A stretch of 64,000 nucleotides of DNA. It comes from Alcaligenes endophyticus (GTDB lineage Bacteria > Pseudomonadota > Gammaproteobacteria > Burkholderiales > Burkholderiaceae_B). Shown piece by piece: positions 23,849 to 33,870 of this stretch (positions within the stretch are counted from its first letter, which is position 1; the number at the start of each line of letters is the position of its first letter). Made by a program: the position numbers and the translations under genes. Under the pieces are notes generated by a model. That model searched no databases. It saw only the letters and a program-made list of their open reading frames with translations, and was not told the origin of the DNA. Location: the NCBI RefSeq assembly GCF_026344035.1, contig NZ_JAPKND010000005.1, forward strand, positions 1-64,000, given 5' to 3'.

Positions 23849-25351
23849 ATGAGCAATTCAACTTTGCCTGAACATGCCGACATAGTGATGATTGGCGCGG
23901 GCATCATGAGCGCCACGCTGGGTACCTTGCTTAAGGAGTTAGAGCCCTCCTTGAATATCGTCTTTCTTGAAACCTTAGACGATTGTGCTCAAGAAAGCTC
24001 CGATGGGTGGAATAATGCGGGCACGGGACATGCGGCGAATTGTGAAATGAATTACACGCCTCAACGACCCGATGGCAGCGTGGATATTTCTAAAGCCTTG
24101 CAGGTCAATACCGAGTTTGATTTATCGCGTCAGTTGTGGGCGTACTTGGTGGGCAAAGGGGCTATTGCCGATCCTGCTGATTTTATTCATGCGTGTCCAC
24201 ATATGAGTTTTGTGTGGGGGCAGGATAATGTGAAGTATTTGCGTGAGCGCTTTAAACAGATGTCGGCCCACCACTGTTATCACGGCATGGAGTACAGCGA
24301 GGACCCACAGCAAATTGCGCGGTGGATACCCTTGGTGATGGAAGGGCGCAAACCTGATCAGCCTATCGCCGCCACACGTATAGTGACAGGTTCCGATGTC
24401 GATTACGGGGCTTTGACACATTTGTTGTTTAAGAATTTGGCCCAGCAGTCTGGGGTGGCCGTGCGCTATCTTAGCCGTGTCCTGGATCTTAAACGCGAAG
24501 CATCCGGACGCTGGCAGGTCTCAGTGCACAACACCCGTACCCATGAGCAGCATAGCATTAGTGCCAAATTTGTGTTTATTGGCGCTGGAGGCGGCTCTTT
24601 AGAGTTGCTTCAACAATCGGGCATTCCCGAAGGACGTGGATATGGGGGCTTTCCTGTCAGCGGAATTTGGTTGCGTTGCGATGTAGACGAGATAAGCGCG
24701 CGCCATCATGCCAAAGTTTATGGTAAGGCTCCTCATGGGTCTCCTCCTATGTCTGTACCGCATTTAGACACCCGTATTATTGCTGGTAAGAAATCCATTC
24801 TTTTTGGGCCGTATGCGGGTTTTTCTTCGCGCTTCTTAGTGCATGGCTCCTTGGGAGATTTAGCCGAGTCGGTGCGGCCTAGCAACGTGTTGCCTATGTT
24901 GGATGTGGCTAAGAATAACTGGCAATTGTGTGAGTACTTAGTATCTCAGGTCTTACAAAGTGCCTCGCATCAGTTCGAGATGCTGCGTCAGTTTTATCCC
25001 GAGGTGCGTACCCATCAATGGACTAAAGCAGTAGCCGGACAGCGCGTGCAGATTATCAAGCCTACTCATCATCATGAGGGTGGCGTATTGGAGTTTGGTA
25101 CCGAACTGGTGAGCTCTGCAGATCAGTCTATGGCTGCTTTGTTAGGCGCTTCTCCCGGTGCATCAACGGCGGCTTTTATTGCGTTAGAGGTTTTAGAGCG
25201 CTGTTTTAGCGATAGACTCACGGCTGCTGGCTGGTTGAGTAAGTTGAAAAAAATCATTCCTACTTACGGTATCGACTTAAAAGTGGATGCTAGTACTTGT
25301 CGCGCTATTCGGGCGGACACAGCGGCAGTGTTGAAATTGGAAAATGTTTAA
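23849..25351 (+). CDS. mqo: Malate:quinone oxidoreductase
   Basis: This 500-residue FAD enzyme is peripheral to the inner membrane. It oxidises malate to oxaloacetate and reduces ubiquinone, linking the TCA cycle to the respiratory chain. The N-terminal FAD motif is MIGAGIMSATLG, followed by the family-specific SSDGWNNAGTGHAANCEMNYTP. The C-terminal segment LLGASPGAST is also typical. AGGAGAGG gives a good ribosome site for ATG 23849; a GTG directly before it is the less likely start. It is upstream of the cytochrome bd genes, which use the same quinol pool. Confidence 0.95.
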   Translation: MSNSTLPEHADIVMIGAGIMSATLGTLLKELEPSLNIVFLETLDDCAQESSDGWNNAGTGHAANCEMNYTPQRPDGSVDISKALQVNTEFDLSRQLWAYLVGKGAIADPADFIHACPHMSFVWGQDNVKYLRERFKQMSAHHCYHGMEYSEDPQQIARWIPLVMEGRKPDQPIAATRIVTGSDVDYGALTHLLFKNLAQQSGVAVRYLSRVLDLKREASGRWQVSVHNTRTHEQHSISAKFVFIGAGGGSLELLQQSGIPEGRGYGGFPVSGIWLRCDVDEISARHHAKVYGKAPHGSPPMSVPHLDTRIIAGKKSILFGPYAGFSSRFLVHGSLGDLAESVRPSNVLPMLDVAKNNWQLCEYLVSQVLQSASHQFEMLRQFYPEVRTHQWTKAVAGQRVQIIKPTHHHEGGVLEFGTELVSSADQSMAALLGASPGASTAAFIALEVLERCFSDRLTAAGWLSKLKKIIPTYGIDLKVDASTCRAIRADTAAVLKLENV

Positions 25352-25559
25352 CAGAGGGCTATGAGTGGTACGGGCGGTAATGGATGGGCAAATACCCACT
25401 GTTATCGGATTGGTTAAAACCAAATTTTTAGGGTGCTAATAAGCTAGCGGAAAATGATGTAGTGTTGCTGTTTTTCTGTTCTGCGCTATGTAGGGGAGGG
25501 GTACTCTCTGTGGGGATAGTCGCAGGATAAAACTGTTGGTTCTCACCTAGATAATTATT

Positions 25560-27134
25560 ATGGTAAATGAAATGGTCGTCGATTTGTCCCGCGTGCAGTT
25601 TGCGGCGACAGCGCTTTATCACTTTTTGTTCGTTCCGTTAACACTGGGCTTATCCTTGTTAATCGCCGTCATGGAGACTATTTACGTCACCACTGGGCGA
25701 GAGGTGTATAGGCGTATGACTCAGTTCTGGACTAAGCTTTTCATGATCAACTTTGCGCTAGGTGTGGCAACAGGTCTGACCATGGAGTTTCAGTTTGGAA
25801 TGAACTGGTCGTTTTACTCCAGTTTTGTGGGGGATGCTTTTGGTACTCTGCTCGCCGTAGAAGGTCTAATGGCTTTCTTTATGGAGTCCACATTTATTGG
25901 CTTGATGGTGTTGGGCTGGGATCGTATGTCTAAAGGCAAACACTTAGTGGTGACCTACTTAGTAGCGCTGGGTTCCAATTTGTCTGCATTATGGATTCTG
26001 GTCGCCAACAGTTTTATGCAAAGTCCCCATGGTGCGGAGTTCAACCCCGTCACGATGCGTATGGAGCTATCCAGTTTCTCTGAACTGTTTTTTAACCCCG
26101 ATGCGCAAGCTAAATTTGTGCATACCGTGTTGGCAGGCTATGTTACCGCTGCGGTATTTGTCTGTGGCGTCAGTGCGTTCTACATGTTGCGCAATCGTCA
26201 TATGGATATCGCACGTCGCTCTTTCCGTGTGGCAGCCTTGTTTGGCGTATTAGGCACTGCAGGGGTGTTGACGCTAGGCGATGCCTTAGGTTTTGTAGGC
26301 GCAAAAGCACAACCTACCAAGCTTGCGGCGATGGAGGCCTTGTGGACGGCGGAAGCTGCACCGATGTCATTCAACGCTATCGCCATTCCTTCGCAAGAAG
26401 AACAGCGTAACTTGATGGAAATTCAGGTGCCGGCTTTGCTGTCCATTCTGGTCACCCACTCGTTGGATGGAACGGTGCCCGCGATTGATGAGTTAGAAGA
26501 GCAGGCTAAGGTCAGAATTAAAAATGGCCTGCCAGCGGTAGCGGCGATGCAACGCTTAAGTCAAAATCCCAAAGATGCCGAGGCATTAGCTCAGTTCGAG
26601 GCACACAAGGAAGATGTAGGCTATGGTTTGTTGGTACAGAAATATGCGCCTGAGGGGGAACTAAGTTTACTGACCCAAGCACATATTGACCAGGCTGCTA
26701 AGGACAGTATTCCAGAGGTTTGGTTAATTTTCTGGGCGTTCCGTATTATGGTGGCGCTAGGCTTATTGATGCTGGCTTATTTCGTGGGGGCAATTGTCTT
26801 GACCTTGATGAATCAGGTTCAACATCATCGGTGGTTTTTGCGCACCGCTGTCTGGATGATACCAGTGCCCTTTATTGCTTGTGAAATGGGCTGGGTCGTG
26901 GCCGAGGTGGGTAGGCAGCCTTGGACTGTGTATGAAATTTTACCCACTTGGTTATCGGCCTCTACCCACAGTGTGACCTACATGATTGTGTCGCTCACAG
27001 GTTTTGTATTGCTCTATACGATTTTTGCGCTAGTGGAGATGTATCTGATGGTTCGCAGTATTCGTAAAGGCCCAGACGACGCACCTGAAGCTAAGCCTTC
27101 AGTTATTCAACCCCCAACGGCGTCTGCGCTATAG
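25560..27134 (+). CDS. cydA: Cytochrome bd ubiquinol oxidase subunit I
   Basis: This 524-residue inner-membrane protein is close in length to E. coli CydA and has the long Q-loop. Visible landmarks are the first haem ligand in ALYHFLFVPLTLG (His21), the segment FALGVATGLTMEFQFGMNWS and the second His ligand in FVHTVLAGYVT. AFRIMVALG follows the Q-loop and GRQPW lies near the C-terminus. With CydB it oxidises quinol and reduces oxygen at high affinity without proton pumping. It is the first gene of a three-gene unit. Confidence 0.97.
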   Translation: MVNEMVVDLSRVQFAATALYHFLFVPLTLGLSLLIAVMETIYVTTGREVYRRMTQFWTKLFMINFALGVATGLTMEFQFGMNWSFYSSFVGDAFGTLLAVEGLMAFFMESTFIGLMVLGWDRMSKGKHLVVTYLVALGSNLSALWILVANSFMQSPHGAEFNPVTMRMELSSFSELFFNPDAQAKFVHTVLAGYVTAAVFVCGVSAFYMLRNRHMDIARRSFRVAALFGVLGTAGVLTLGDALGFVGAKAQPTKLAAMEALWTAEAAPMSFNAIAIPSQEEQRNLMEIQVPALLSILVTHSLDGTVPAIDELEEQAKVRIKNGLPAVAAMQRLSQNPKDAEALAQFEAHKEDVGYGLLVQKYAPEGELSLLTQAHIDQAAKDSIPEVWLIFWAFRIMVALGLLMLAYFVGAIVLTLMNQVQHHRWFLRTAVWMIPVPFIACEMGWVVAEVGRQPWTVYEILPTWLSASTHSVTYMIVSLTGFVLLYTIFALVEMYLMVRSIRKGPDDAPEAKPSVIQPPTASAL

Positions 27135-27148
27135 GCTAGGGAGCAATC

Positions 27149-28282
27149 ATGGAAACTTATTTCGTACTTCAAGTGATTTGGTGGCTGCTATTAGGTGTGC
27201 TGCTGATGGGGTTAGGGGTGATGGTGGGTATGGACATGGGCGTGGGAACGTTACTGCGCTATGTGGGCCGTACGGATGCCGAGCGCCGCGTAGCTCTGAA
27301 TATTATTGGCCCACATTGGGATGGTAATCAGGTTTGGTTTATTCTGGGCGGTGGTGCAATTTTTGCGGCATGGCCTTTGGTATATGCGACGGCATTTTCC
27401 GGTTTTTATATCGTAATGCTGGTGCTGCTGTGGAGCATGATTATTCGTCCCTTAGGGTTTGAGTACCGTAGCAAATTGACCAGTCCTACGTGGCGTAATG
27501 TATGGGACTGGAGTTTGTTAGTGTCGGGCTTGGTTCCTATGGTGATTTACGGTGCTGCCGTGGGCAACGTTTTACAAGGAGTGCCGTTTCATTTTGATTG
27601 GCGTATGACTTCTTATTACACCGGCAGTTTCTTGGAGTTGTTAAATCCGTTCGCAGTATTGTGTGGCGTGGTGTCTGTATCGCTTTCTATTTATATGGGT
27701 GGTGCTATATTGATGAACGGTAGCGTTGGCGATATCGCCAAACGTGCGCGTAAAGCATCATTGCTGGGCGGTACTGTAGCCTTGGTGTTGTTCACCTTGT
27801 GTGGTGTCTGGGTAGCTAATATGGACGGTTTTCGCATTGTTGCTTCTCCTGAGCCCGGTATAGCGCAGATTCCTTTACACCAGACCGTTGAGGTCGTCGC
27901 GGGAGGTTTGCTGACTAACTTTCGCCAGTACCCAGCTTTGTGGGTGGTGCCCGCCTTGGCATATATTGGTCTAATCGCTGGCATGTTGGCGTTACGTGCG
28001 CAACGCCCAGCAACAGGATGGTGGCTGGGTGCCATGGCATGGGTTGGAGTTTTAGGCACAGCAGGGGCTGCCATGTTTCCCTTTATTATGCCGTCCAGTA
28101 CTAATCCTTCGCATAGTCTTACGGTGTGGAACTCGGGCGCTAGTTCATTGACGATGAGTTGGATGCTAGGGTTTACCGTTATCTTTATGCCACTAATTAT
28201 TGCCTACACAAGTTGGGCATTCTGGGTGATGCGCGGTAAGGTCACGACCAAAAGCGTTGAGAACTCAGAGCATGCTTTATAA
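27149..28282 (+). CDS. cydB: Cytochrome bd ubiquinol oxidase subunit II
   Basis: This 377-residue protein has about nine transmembrane helices and starts 14 bases after cydA. The N-terminal WWLLLGVLLMGLGVMVGMDMGVG and GPHWDGNQVWFILGGGAIFAAWP are characteristic of CydB. The protein has no cofactor motif of its own beyond the shared core and pairs with CydA. It is followed by a small CydX-like gene 13 bases later. Confidence 0.96.
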   Translation: METYFVLQVIWWLLLGVLLMGLGVMVGMDMGVGTLLRYVGRTDAERRVALNIIGPHWDGNQVWFILGGGAIFAAWPLVYATAFSGFYIVMLVLLWSMIIRPLGFEYRSKLTSPTWRNVWDWSLLVSGLVPMVIYGAAVGNVLQGVPFHFDWRMTSYYTGSFLELLNPFAVLCGVVSVSLSIYMGGAILMNGSVGDIAKRARKASLLGGTVALVLFTLCGVWVANMDGFRIVASPEPGIAQIPLHQTVEVVAGGLLTNFRQYPALWVVPALAYIGLIAGMLALRAQRPATGWWLGAMAWVGVLGTAGAAMFPFIMPSSTNPSHSLTVWNSGASSLTMSWMLGFTVIFMPLIIAYTSWAFWVMRGKVTTKSVENSEHAL

Positions 28283-28295
28283 AAGGAACACGAAT

Positions 28296-28517
28296 ATGTC
28301 AGTATTAATGCGTTGTATTGTGCTCCTGATTTTGGCGGTTATCGTTATTTTCTTGGCAGTCATTCTCGGGGATTACGGCCCTTGGTATTTGTCTTGGTTA
28401 CTAGGCACCGGTTTTATGGTGCTAGTGGCAGCAATGGGAGGGGTGATGTTCGAAGAGCAAGAAGATGCTCTTCAGAGGCCTGAGAAGGTATCGGATAAAT
28501 CGTCTTCAGGATACTGA
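28296..28517 (+). CDS. Extended CydX-like small subunit of cytochrome bd oxidase
   Basis: This 73-residue protein starts at ATG 28296, preceded by AAAAGGA. Residues 30-55 (WYLSWLLGTGFMV then GGVMFEEQE) follow the CydX pattern Trp-Tyr-x-x-Trp-x-Leu-Gly-Thr with trailing acidic residues. Unlike the usual 30-40-residue CydX, an extra N-terminal transmembrane helix (residues 6-25) precedes it. CydX stabilises the haem sites of bd oxidase. Gene order cydA-cydB-this gene supports the role. The added helix may anchor it differently. Confidence 0.75.
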   Translation: MSVLMRCIVLLILAVIVIFLAVILGDYGPWYLSWLLGTGFMVLVAAMGGVMFEEQEDALQRPEKVSDKSSSGY

Positions 28518-28598
28518 TCATTAAAAATGACGATATGGGTTTGACTACATTGATGTGAGAGTCAGTGTAGTAGCCAACCCTGTACTCAAGCCAATTGA

Positions 28599-28644
28599 GG
28601 GAGCGCAGCAGTTTGTTAACTGATTTTCTGCCGCTCCCTTTTTT
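28599..28644 (+). terminator. Intrinsic terminator of the cyd operon
   Basis: GGGAGCG/CGCTCCC, with a partly paired inner CAG/CTG and a six-T tail, lies 81 bases after the last cyd gene. Confidence 0.8.
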
Positions 28645-28824
28645 GATATGAGTGTGTGCGTCTTAGCGCGTTTTTCTGGGCGAGTCACATGGACTCCCCT
28701 TGTTGGAACTCCTCTGTATTCCGTGTTACTCATCTACACCATAGTAGGCCTTGAGCTATCGTTCGCTCTCATCGGTTAAGGTCTATGCCTTTCGTTTATA
28801 ACAGCCTTTCTGCCATCACAATAT

Positions 28825-31800
28825 ATGAAAATGAAGCCAACCTTACGCATTCAGTTACGGCCCCTTTCTTTGCGAAGGGGTGGGCGAAAGAAGCTATGCG
28901 GGATGGCGCTAGTGGGGCTTAGTACAGTCTCAGTGGGCGCTAAGGCTTTGGAAGTGCCAGAGACCTTTATTACCCCAGAGTTTTTAGCTTCGCATACCTT
29001 ATTAGATATTCGTGCACAGTATGCCTATGCAAAAGGTTATACGGGTAAAGGTATCTTAATTGCGGTGGTCGACGATGGTTTGGATATTGCTCATCCAGAG
29101 TTTGCGGGGCGGGTATCGCCTTACATGGCAAGTTTCATTGAAGGGGTGGATCCTACCTATGTAGGGCGGTACCCCGGGCAGATTGGCTTTGCCCATGGTA
29201 CGCACGTTACTGGGATCGCAGCTGCAGCGCGTGATGGTGTCGGAATGCATGGTGTGGCTTACAACGCTGAAATACTGCCTTTGCGTATATTAGGAGGGAG
29301 ATCGCTGGACGATACTGAGTCGAATGCTTTCGATCATGCAATAGCTCACGGCGCTAAAGTGTTAAATGGTAGTTACGCGACCCGGCCGTTTCCGTTCGAG
29401 TTTTTGGAAAATCCAGTGACCGGTGAGCCAGTGCCTAATCCTCATTATAAAGAGTTGGACTTTCAACCTCTTTTAGGAAATGTTTTTCAGGTGTATGGGC
29501 TTCTCAAGCGTGCCGCTGACGCGGATATCGTTTTAGTCTTTGGTTCGGGGAATGCTTATCAGGAGCAGGGTAAGTCAAGTGTTAATCCCGTTGGGAATGC
29601 GATGTTTCCAGCCATTAATCCGAAGAATACGAGTGAAGGGTGGTATAGGCTTGTACTGAATTCTTATTCGGATGATATGGATCTCACTAATCCCAACACA
29701 TGGGTATTGAGCGAGCTCGATGACCCAGTGGGGCTAAAGGTGGATTTTTCTGACTTGCAGGGCGCATTAATCGCGGTCGTGGCGGTAGATAGAAAAGGTG
29801 AAATAAGTAGCTACAGTAACCGCTGTGGCAAAGCTCAATTGTGGTGCATCGCCGCACCTGGTGGAGATTATCCTACACCGGGCTACACTGCAGACGAGGG
29901 CCAGATTTACTCCACGGTGCCAGACAGCACCTATGGCTACAAAGTAGGCACCTCTATGGCGGCGCCCGTGGTCAGCGGTGCGGCTGCGGTGCTGCGCGAG
30001 GCCTTCCCCTACATGACAGCTCGGCAAATTATCGAACTTATTTTGACCTCGGCCAACAGTACCGATTTGGACTGGGGCAACAAGGACATCTACGGCTGGG
30101 GCATGCTGGATCTTGGCCGAGCCATTGATGGACCAGTGCAATTTGGTGCGGAAAGCTTTGCACAAACCTTTGATGTTAATACCCAGGGGTTTAACTCAAT
30201 CTGGAGTAATGATATCAGCGGCACCGGAGGTCTAAAAAAATCAGGCCAAGGGCATTTGGTCATGACGGGCCACAACAGCTATGCGGGTGCGACGCACATT
30301 CAAGCCGGTAAACTGACCGTCAACGGGGCCTTGGTCAACTCCACCGTGACCATTGATGCCGATGCCGCCCTAGGTGGTACGGGTAGCGTGGCGCATTTGA
30401 TTGCGGCCGGCACCATACAGCCCGGTAACTCTATTGGTACCTTAAGCGTCACGGGCGACTACACGCAGTTAAGCGGTTCGCGTTTAGACATCGAAATCGA
30501 CGCCCAGGGTCAGTCAGACCGACTTGTCGTGCAGGGCACAGCTGACATCCAAGGGGGAGAGTTACGTGTGCTGGGCCTGAACCCCGATGCCTTAGGCCGT
30601 GATTTTACTTTCTTGCAAGCTGGCCAGATCAGTCCAGGCAGTCAATTCGACAACGCCGATATATTAGGGACACCTTTTATTGACCTAGCGCTTCACCCTG
30701 TCACGAGCGCTACGGGCTCGGGTTTGTCCTTAGCGGTGCGCCGTAATGATGTTACCTTTACCTCCTTGGCGGCTAATCGCAATCAAGCGGCGGTAGCGCA
30801 GGCAGTCGAGGCACAAAACAATTTCAGTCCAGAATACCGTGCCGTGGTGATGGCGGACACTACCCAAACCGCGCAACAGTATTACGGCCAGCTTAGCGGT
30901 GAGGTTCACGCCTCCAGCTTATCAGCGTTGATGGATACCAGCGGTGTGCTCCGCCAGGCCTCTTTAGGGCGCTTAGCCACTACAGGTGCCTTGGCGGCTG
31001 ATGCTGGCAACGAACACGACGCCACCAACGGCGTGTGGGGACGCGCACTGGGCAGTTGGGGCAGCTTGGCAGCCAGCCATGATACGGCCCGCATGACCCG
31101 CTCCCTAAGTGGTGTGATGTTTGGGGCCGATACTCGCTTAGGCGAACAAACCCGTGCTGGAATCGGGGCCGCCCTTAGCCGTTCCTCTTATGGTACGGAT
31201 GCGCTAGGCTCCGCCAAAGCCGACGGCTATCACCTGATGGCTTATGCCAGCCAGTCCGTAGGTGCCTTGGCCTTACGTGGTGGCGCCTCGTACTCGTGGT
31301 ACCGCTTACATAGCAAGCGTCATATTGCGATGCCCGGCGCCGAGCAACAAAAAGCCAGCTATAACGTAGGCAGTGCCCAGATTTTTGCCGAGGCAGCTTA
31401 TCAACAACAATGGAATCAGTGGGCGCTAGAACCCTATGTAAATGTGGCTCAGGTATGGATGCGTCGTGGTAGCTTCAGCGAAACGGGTGGCTTGGGCGCC
31501 TTACAAGGTAGCTCGCAACAGCACAACACTACCTTCTCTACCTTAGGGGCACGCAGTCAATTTAGCTTGGCGCAAACCAAGCACGGCGACATAGCTGCCA
31601 CGGTCAACATGGGCTGGCGCCATTTGTTTGGCAATAAAACGCCGCGCAGCGAGATGCGTTTTAGCACGGGGCCTAGCTTTAGTATTCACGGTGCCCCACT
31701 AGCCCGTGATGCTTTTATCAGCGAGCTTGGTCTTGAGCTACTCAACAGCCGTGACCACCGTTTTAGCTTGGTCTACACCGGCCAGTTTGCCGGTGGCACA

Positions 31801-31842
31801 CGCGATCAAGGTGTACAGGCTAGGGCCAGCTGGGCGTTTTAA
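28825..31842 (+). CDS. Autotransporter subtilisin-like serine protease (S8)
   Basis: This 1005-residue type V secreted protease has a long basic signal peptide (to about Ala41). The subtilase triad is visible as Asp83 (VVDDGLD), His127 (HGTHVTG) and Ser377 (GTSMAAPV). After about residue 450 comes a passenger-associated repeat segment (NSYAGATHIQAGKLTVNG) and a beta-helical stretch. The last 280 residues form the autotransporter barrel, ending in Trp-Ala-Phe as required for BAM recognition. It likely acts at the cell surface or is released. No clear ribosome site precedes ATG 28825; ATG 28831 is an alternative. Confidence 0.95.
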   Translation: MKMKPTLRIQLRPLSLRRGGRKKLCGMALVGLSTVSVGAKALEVPETFITPEFLASHTLLDIRAQYAYAKGYTGKGILIAVVDDGLDIAHPEFAGRVSPYMASFIEGVDPTYVGRYPGQIGFAHGTHVTGIAAAARDGVGMHGVAYNAEILPLRILGGRSLDDTESNAFDHAIAHGAKVLNGSYATRPFPFEFLENPVTGEPVPNPHYKELDFQPLLGNVFQVYGLLKRAADADIVLVFGSGNAYQEQGKSSVNPVGNAMFPAINPKNTSEGWYRLVLNSYSDDMDLTNPNTWVLSELDDPVGLKVDFSDLQGALIAVVAVDRKGEISSYSNRCGKAQLWCIAAPGGDYPTPGYTADEGQIYSTVPDSTYGYKVGTSMAAPVVSGAAAVLREAFPYMTARQIIELILTSANSTDLDWGNKDIYGWGMLDLGRAIDGPVQFGAESFAQTFDVNTQGFNSIWSNDISGTGGLKKSGQGHLVMTGHNSYAGATHIQAGKLTVNGALVNSTVTIDADAALGGTGSVAHLIAAGTIQPGNSIGTLSVTGDYTQLSGSRLDIEIDAQGQSDRLVVQGTADIQGGELRVLGLNPDALGRDFTFLQAGQISPGSQFDNADILGTPFIDLALHPVTSATGSGLSLAVRRNDVTFTSLAANRNQAAVAQAVEAQNNFSPEYRAVVMADTTQTAQQYYGQLSGEVHASSLSALMDTSGVLRQASLGRLATTGALAADAGNEHDATNGVWGRALGSWGSLAASHDTARMTRSLSGVMFGADTRLGEQTRAGIGAALSRSSYGTDALGSAKADGYHLMAYASQSVGALALRGGASYSWYRLHSKRHIAMPGAEQQKASYNVGSAQIFAEAAYQQQWNQWALEPYVNVAQVWMRRGSFSETGGLGALQGSSQQHNTTFSTLGARSQFSLAQTKHGDIAATVNMGWRHLFGNKTPRSEMRFSTGPSFSIHGAPLARDAFISELGLELLNSRDHRFSLVYTGQFAGGTRDQGVQARASWAF

Positions 31843-32266
31843 TCGCTTGCTTACTCACTTTTCTTCATCACGGAGAAGAGTGAGTGCTGGAGTACCAGCT
31901 TATTAACATAGGCTTAAAGTGTGGCTTATTTACACATCAAGGCAGTGATAAAACAATTATTAGTTTATTGTTTTTTTAATTAATTTTAATAAATAAAAAA
32001 TAATCCACAATAAAAAATATATTTGGCATATGGCCAATAATTCTAATCAGATGTTTTATATTAGAATTATTGGCCTTGATTTTTTTGTTGTTTTCATGGT
32101 AAAATAAAAAATATTATAGACGTGCAGTATTTTCTATGGTATTCGAGGGTATTTTTTAAGTGACAACATGTCGATATTCTATCGGCACTTAAAAACGACC
32201 TTTCTTAAAACACTAATTATTAAAAAATGCGCGCTGCGTAGGTCAATGCGCGCGCCATAAAAAGAA
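31843..32266. other. AT-rich intergenic region before the monooxygenase
   Basis: These 424 bases of strongly AT-rich DNA hold no gene. They include a hairpin just after the autotransporter stop (around 31853-31884, no T tail), the strong terminator listed separately, and presumably the promoter of the monooxygenase. Confidence 0.6.
32032..32087 (+). terminator. Large perfect hairpin terminator
   Basis: A 16-base perfect stem (GGCCAATAATTCTAAT and its complement) with a 12-base loop is followed by a T-rich tail. It lies 190 bases after the autotransporter gene and insulates the monooxygenase. Confidence 0.8.
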
Positions 32267-33637
32267 ATGGAGTTTGTTTTGTCTAAAACAAAAATAGCTA
32301 TTCTAGGTGCAGGTCCTAGTGGACTGGCTCAGTTACGTGCCTTTGAGGCCTTACGTAAAGCAGGTGTTAAGGACTTACCAGAAATCGTTTGTTACGAAAA
32401 ACAGAATGATATTGGCGGTATGTGGAATTATACGTGGCGCACTGGTTTAGATAAAAATGGTGAGCCTGTTCACGGCAGCATGTATCGCTATTTATGGTCT
32501 AACGGCCCTAAAGAGTGTTTAGAGTTTGCTGACTATAGTTTCGATAGACATTTTAATCAGCCCATTCCTTCATACCCACCCCGAGAAGTATTAAAAGACT
32601 ACATCATGGGGCGTATTGATAAGCGCGCCATTTTTAATTATGTGCGTTTTGAGTCCCCTGTGCGTTGGGTAACTTTCGATAATGACACTCAATTGTTTAG
32701 CGTTACCGTTATGAATCACAAGACGGGTGAGCAGGAAACGGAAGAGTTCGACTATGTCATTGTCGCCACAGGTCACTTTTCGACGCCTAATATGCCTTAT
32801 TACAAAGGGATGGAGCAATTCCCGGGGCGAGTCTTGCATGCCCATGATTTCCGCGATGCGCTTGAGTTTGAGGGGCAAGACGTTCTGTTGGTAGGGGGCA
32901 GCTACTCTGCCGAGGACATAGGTTCTCAGTGTTACAAATATGGGGCTAAATCAGTGACGATAAGTCACCGAGGCGGTTCATTTGGTTATAACTGGCCTGA
33001 CGCGATTAGTGAAAAACCAGGCTTTGATTATATTGATGGTAATGTGGTGCACTTTAGCGATGGTACCACTCAGGCGTTTGATGCCATCATTATGTGCACC
33101 GGTTATATCTTTCACTTTCCTTTCTTGCCGGATGAGTTGCGTTTGGAAACGCACAATTGTTTGTATCCCGATAACTTGTATAAAGGGGTTGTTTTTCAGC
33201 GTAATCCCAAACTTATTTATTTAGGTATGCAAGACCAGTGGTTTACATTTAATATGTTTGACGCGCAAGCTTGGTATGTAAGGGATGTGATTTTAGGAAA
33301 AATTCAATTACCCGACGAGCAAGAGCGTCGTAAAGATATTGATGCTTGGCTGCAGCGGCATGAGCAACTCGATAGCGACGAAAAGTCAATTGATTTTCAA
33401 GCCGACTACATCGATGATTTAACAGGTCGCACGGATTACCCGAGTTTCCCGGTACATCAACAGGCTGAGTTATTCAAGCAATGGTTAGAGGATAAAAAAT
33501 CTGACATCATGGGGTTCAGAAATAAATCATATCCGTCAACTATCACTGGAACTATGGCAGCTCAATTGCCTAAACCTTGGTTGGAGATCAAAGACGATAC
33601 CCTAGAAGGCTTTATGGCATTAAAGTTTAAAAATTAA
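32267..33637 (+). CDS. tmm: Flavin-containing monooxygenase, trimethylamine monooxygenase-like
   Basis: This protein has up to 456 residues, the same length as bacterial Tmm. The FAD motif is GAGPSGLAQLRAF, and the family stretch MYRYLWSNGPKECLEFADYSF is present. The FMO identifying region YPPREVLKDY and the NADPH motif GGSYSAEDIG also match bacterial trimethylamine monooxygenases. They oxidise trimethylamine to its N-oxide with NADPH and oxygen. ATG 32267 has no ribosome site, whereas GGAG sits six bases before an in-frame TTG at 32279. That TTG gives the usual MSKTKIAILGAG start and may be the true one. It is a single-gene unit between two terminators. Substrate is inferred by family. Confidence 0.82.
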   Translation: MEFVLSKTKIAILGAGPSGLAQLRAFEALRKAGVKDLPEIVCYEKQNDIGGMWNYTWRTGLDKNGEPVHGSMYRYLWSNGPKECLEFADYSFDRHFNQPIPSYPPREVLKDYIMGRIDKRAIFNYVRFESPVRWVTFDNDTQLFSVTVMNHKTGEQETEEFDYVIVATGHFSTPNMPYYKGMEQFPGRVLHAHDFRDALEFEGQDVLLVGGSYSAEDIGSQCYKYGAKSVTISHRGGSFGYNWPDAISEKPGFDYIDGNVVHFSDGTTQAFDAIIMCTGYIFHFPFLPDELRLETHNCLYPDNLYKGVVFQRNPKLIYLGMQDQWFTFNMFDAQAWYVRDVILGKIQLPDEQERRKDIDAWLQRHEQLDSDEKSIDFQADYIDDLTGRTDYPSFPVHQQAELFKQWLEDKKSDIMGFRNKSYPSTITGTMAAQLPKPWLEIKDDTLEGFMALKFKN

Positions 33638-33666
33638 AATTCAGTCTAAAGAAAATATTCCAATTA

Positions 33667-33696
33667 AACCGCAGCATTGATTGCTGCGGTTTTTTA
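33667..33696 (+). terminator. Intrinsic terminator of the monooxygenase
   Basis: The perfect stem AACCGCAGCA/TGCTGCGGTT has a five-base loop and a T run, 30 bases after the stop codon. Confidence 0.92.
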
Positions 33697-33870
33697 TGTG
33701 TGCTAATAATTCTTATAGGCTGTGTATACAATTTTGGTTGTGTCAGGGCCTAAAGAGCGATAGCGTGCCAATAGGAAGCAGTACTCAAGCAAGTATTTAT
33801 GCTGACAAAAAGCTGAACTTTCTGTATTAATACGTTTCTAAACAGATTGTCTTCCTATGAGAGCACAGGT

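Noticed and set aside
29767-30165. 132-codon minus-strand frame inside the autotransporter gene
   Set aside because: It is antisense to the catalytic domain of a clearly coding gene, with His/Arg-rich shadow composition.
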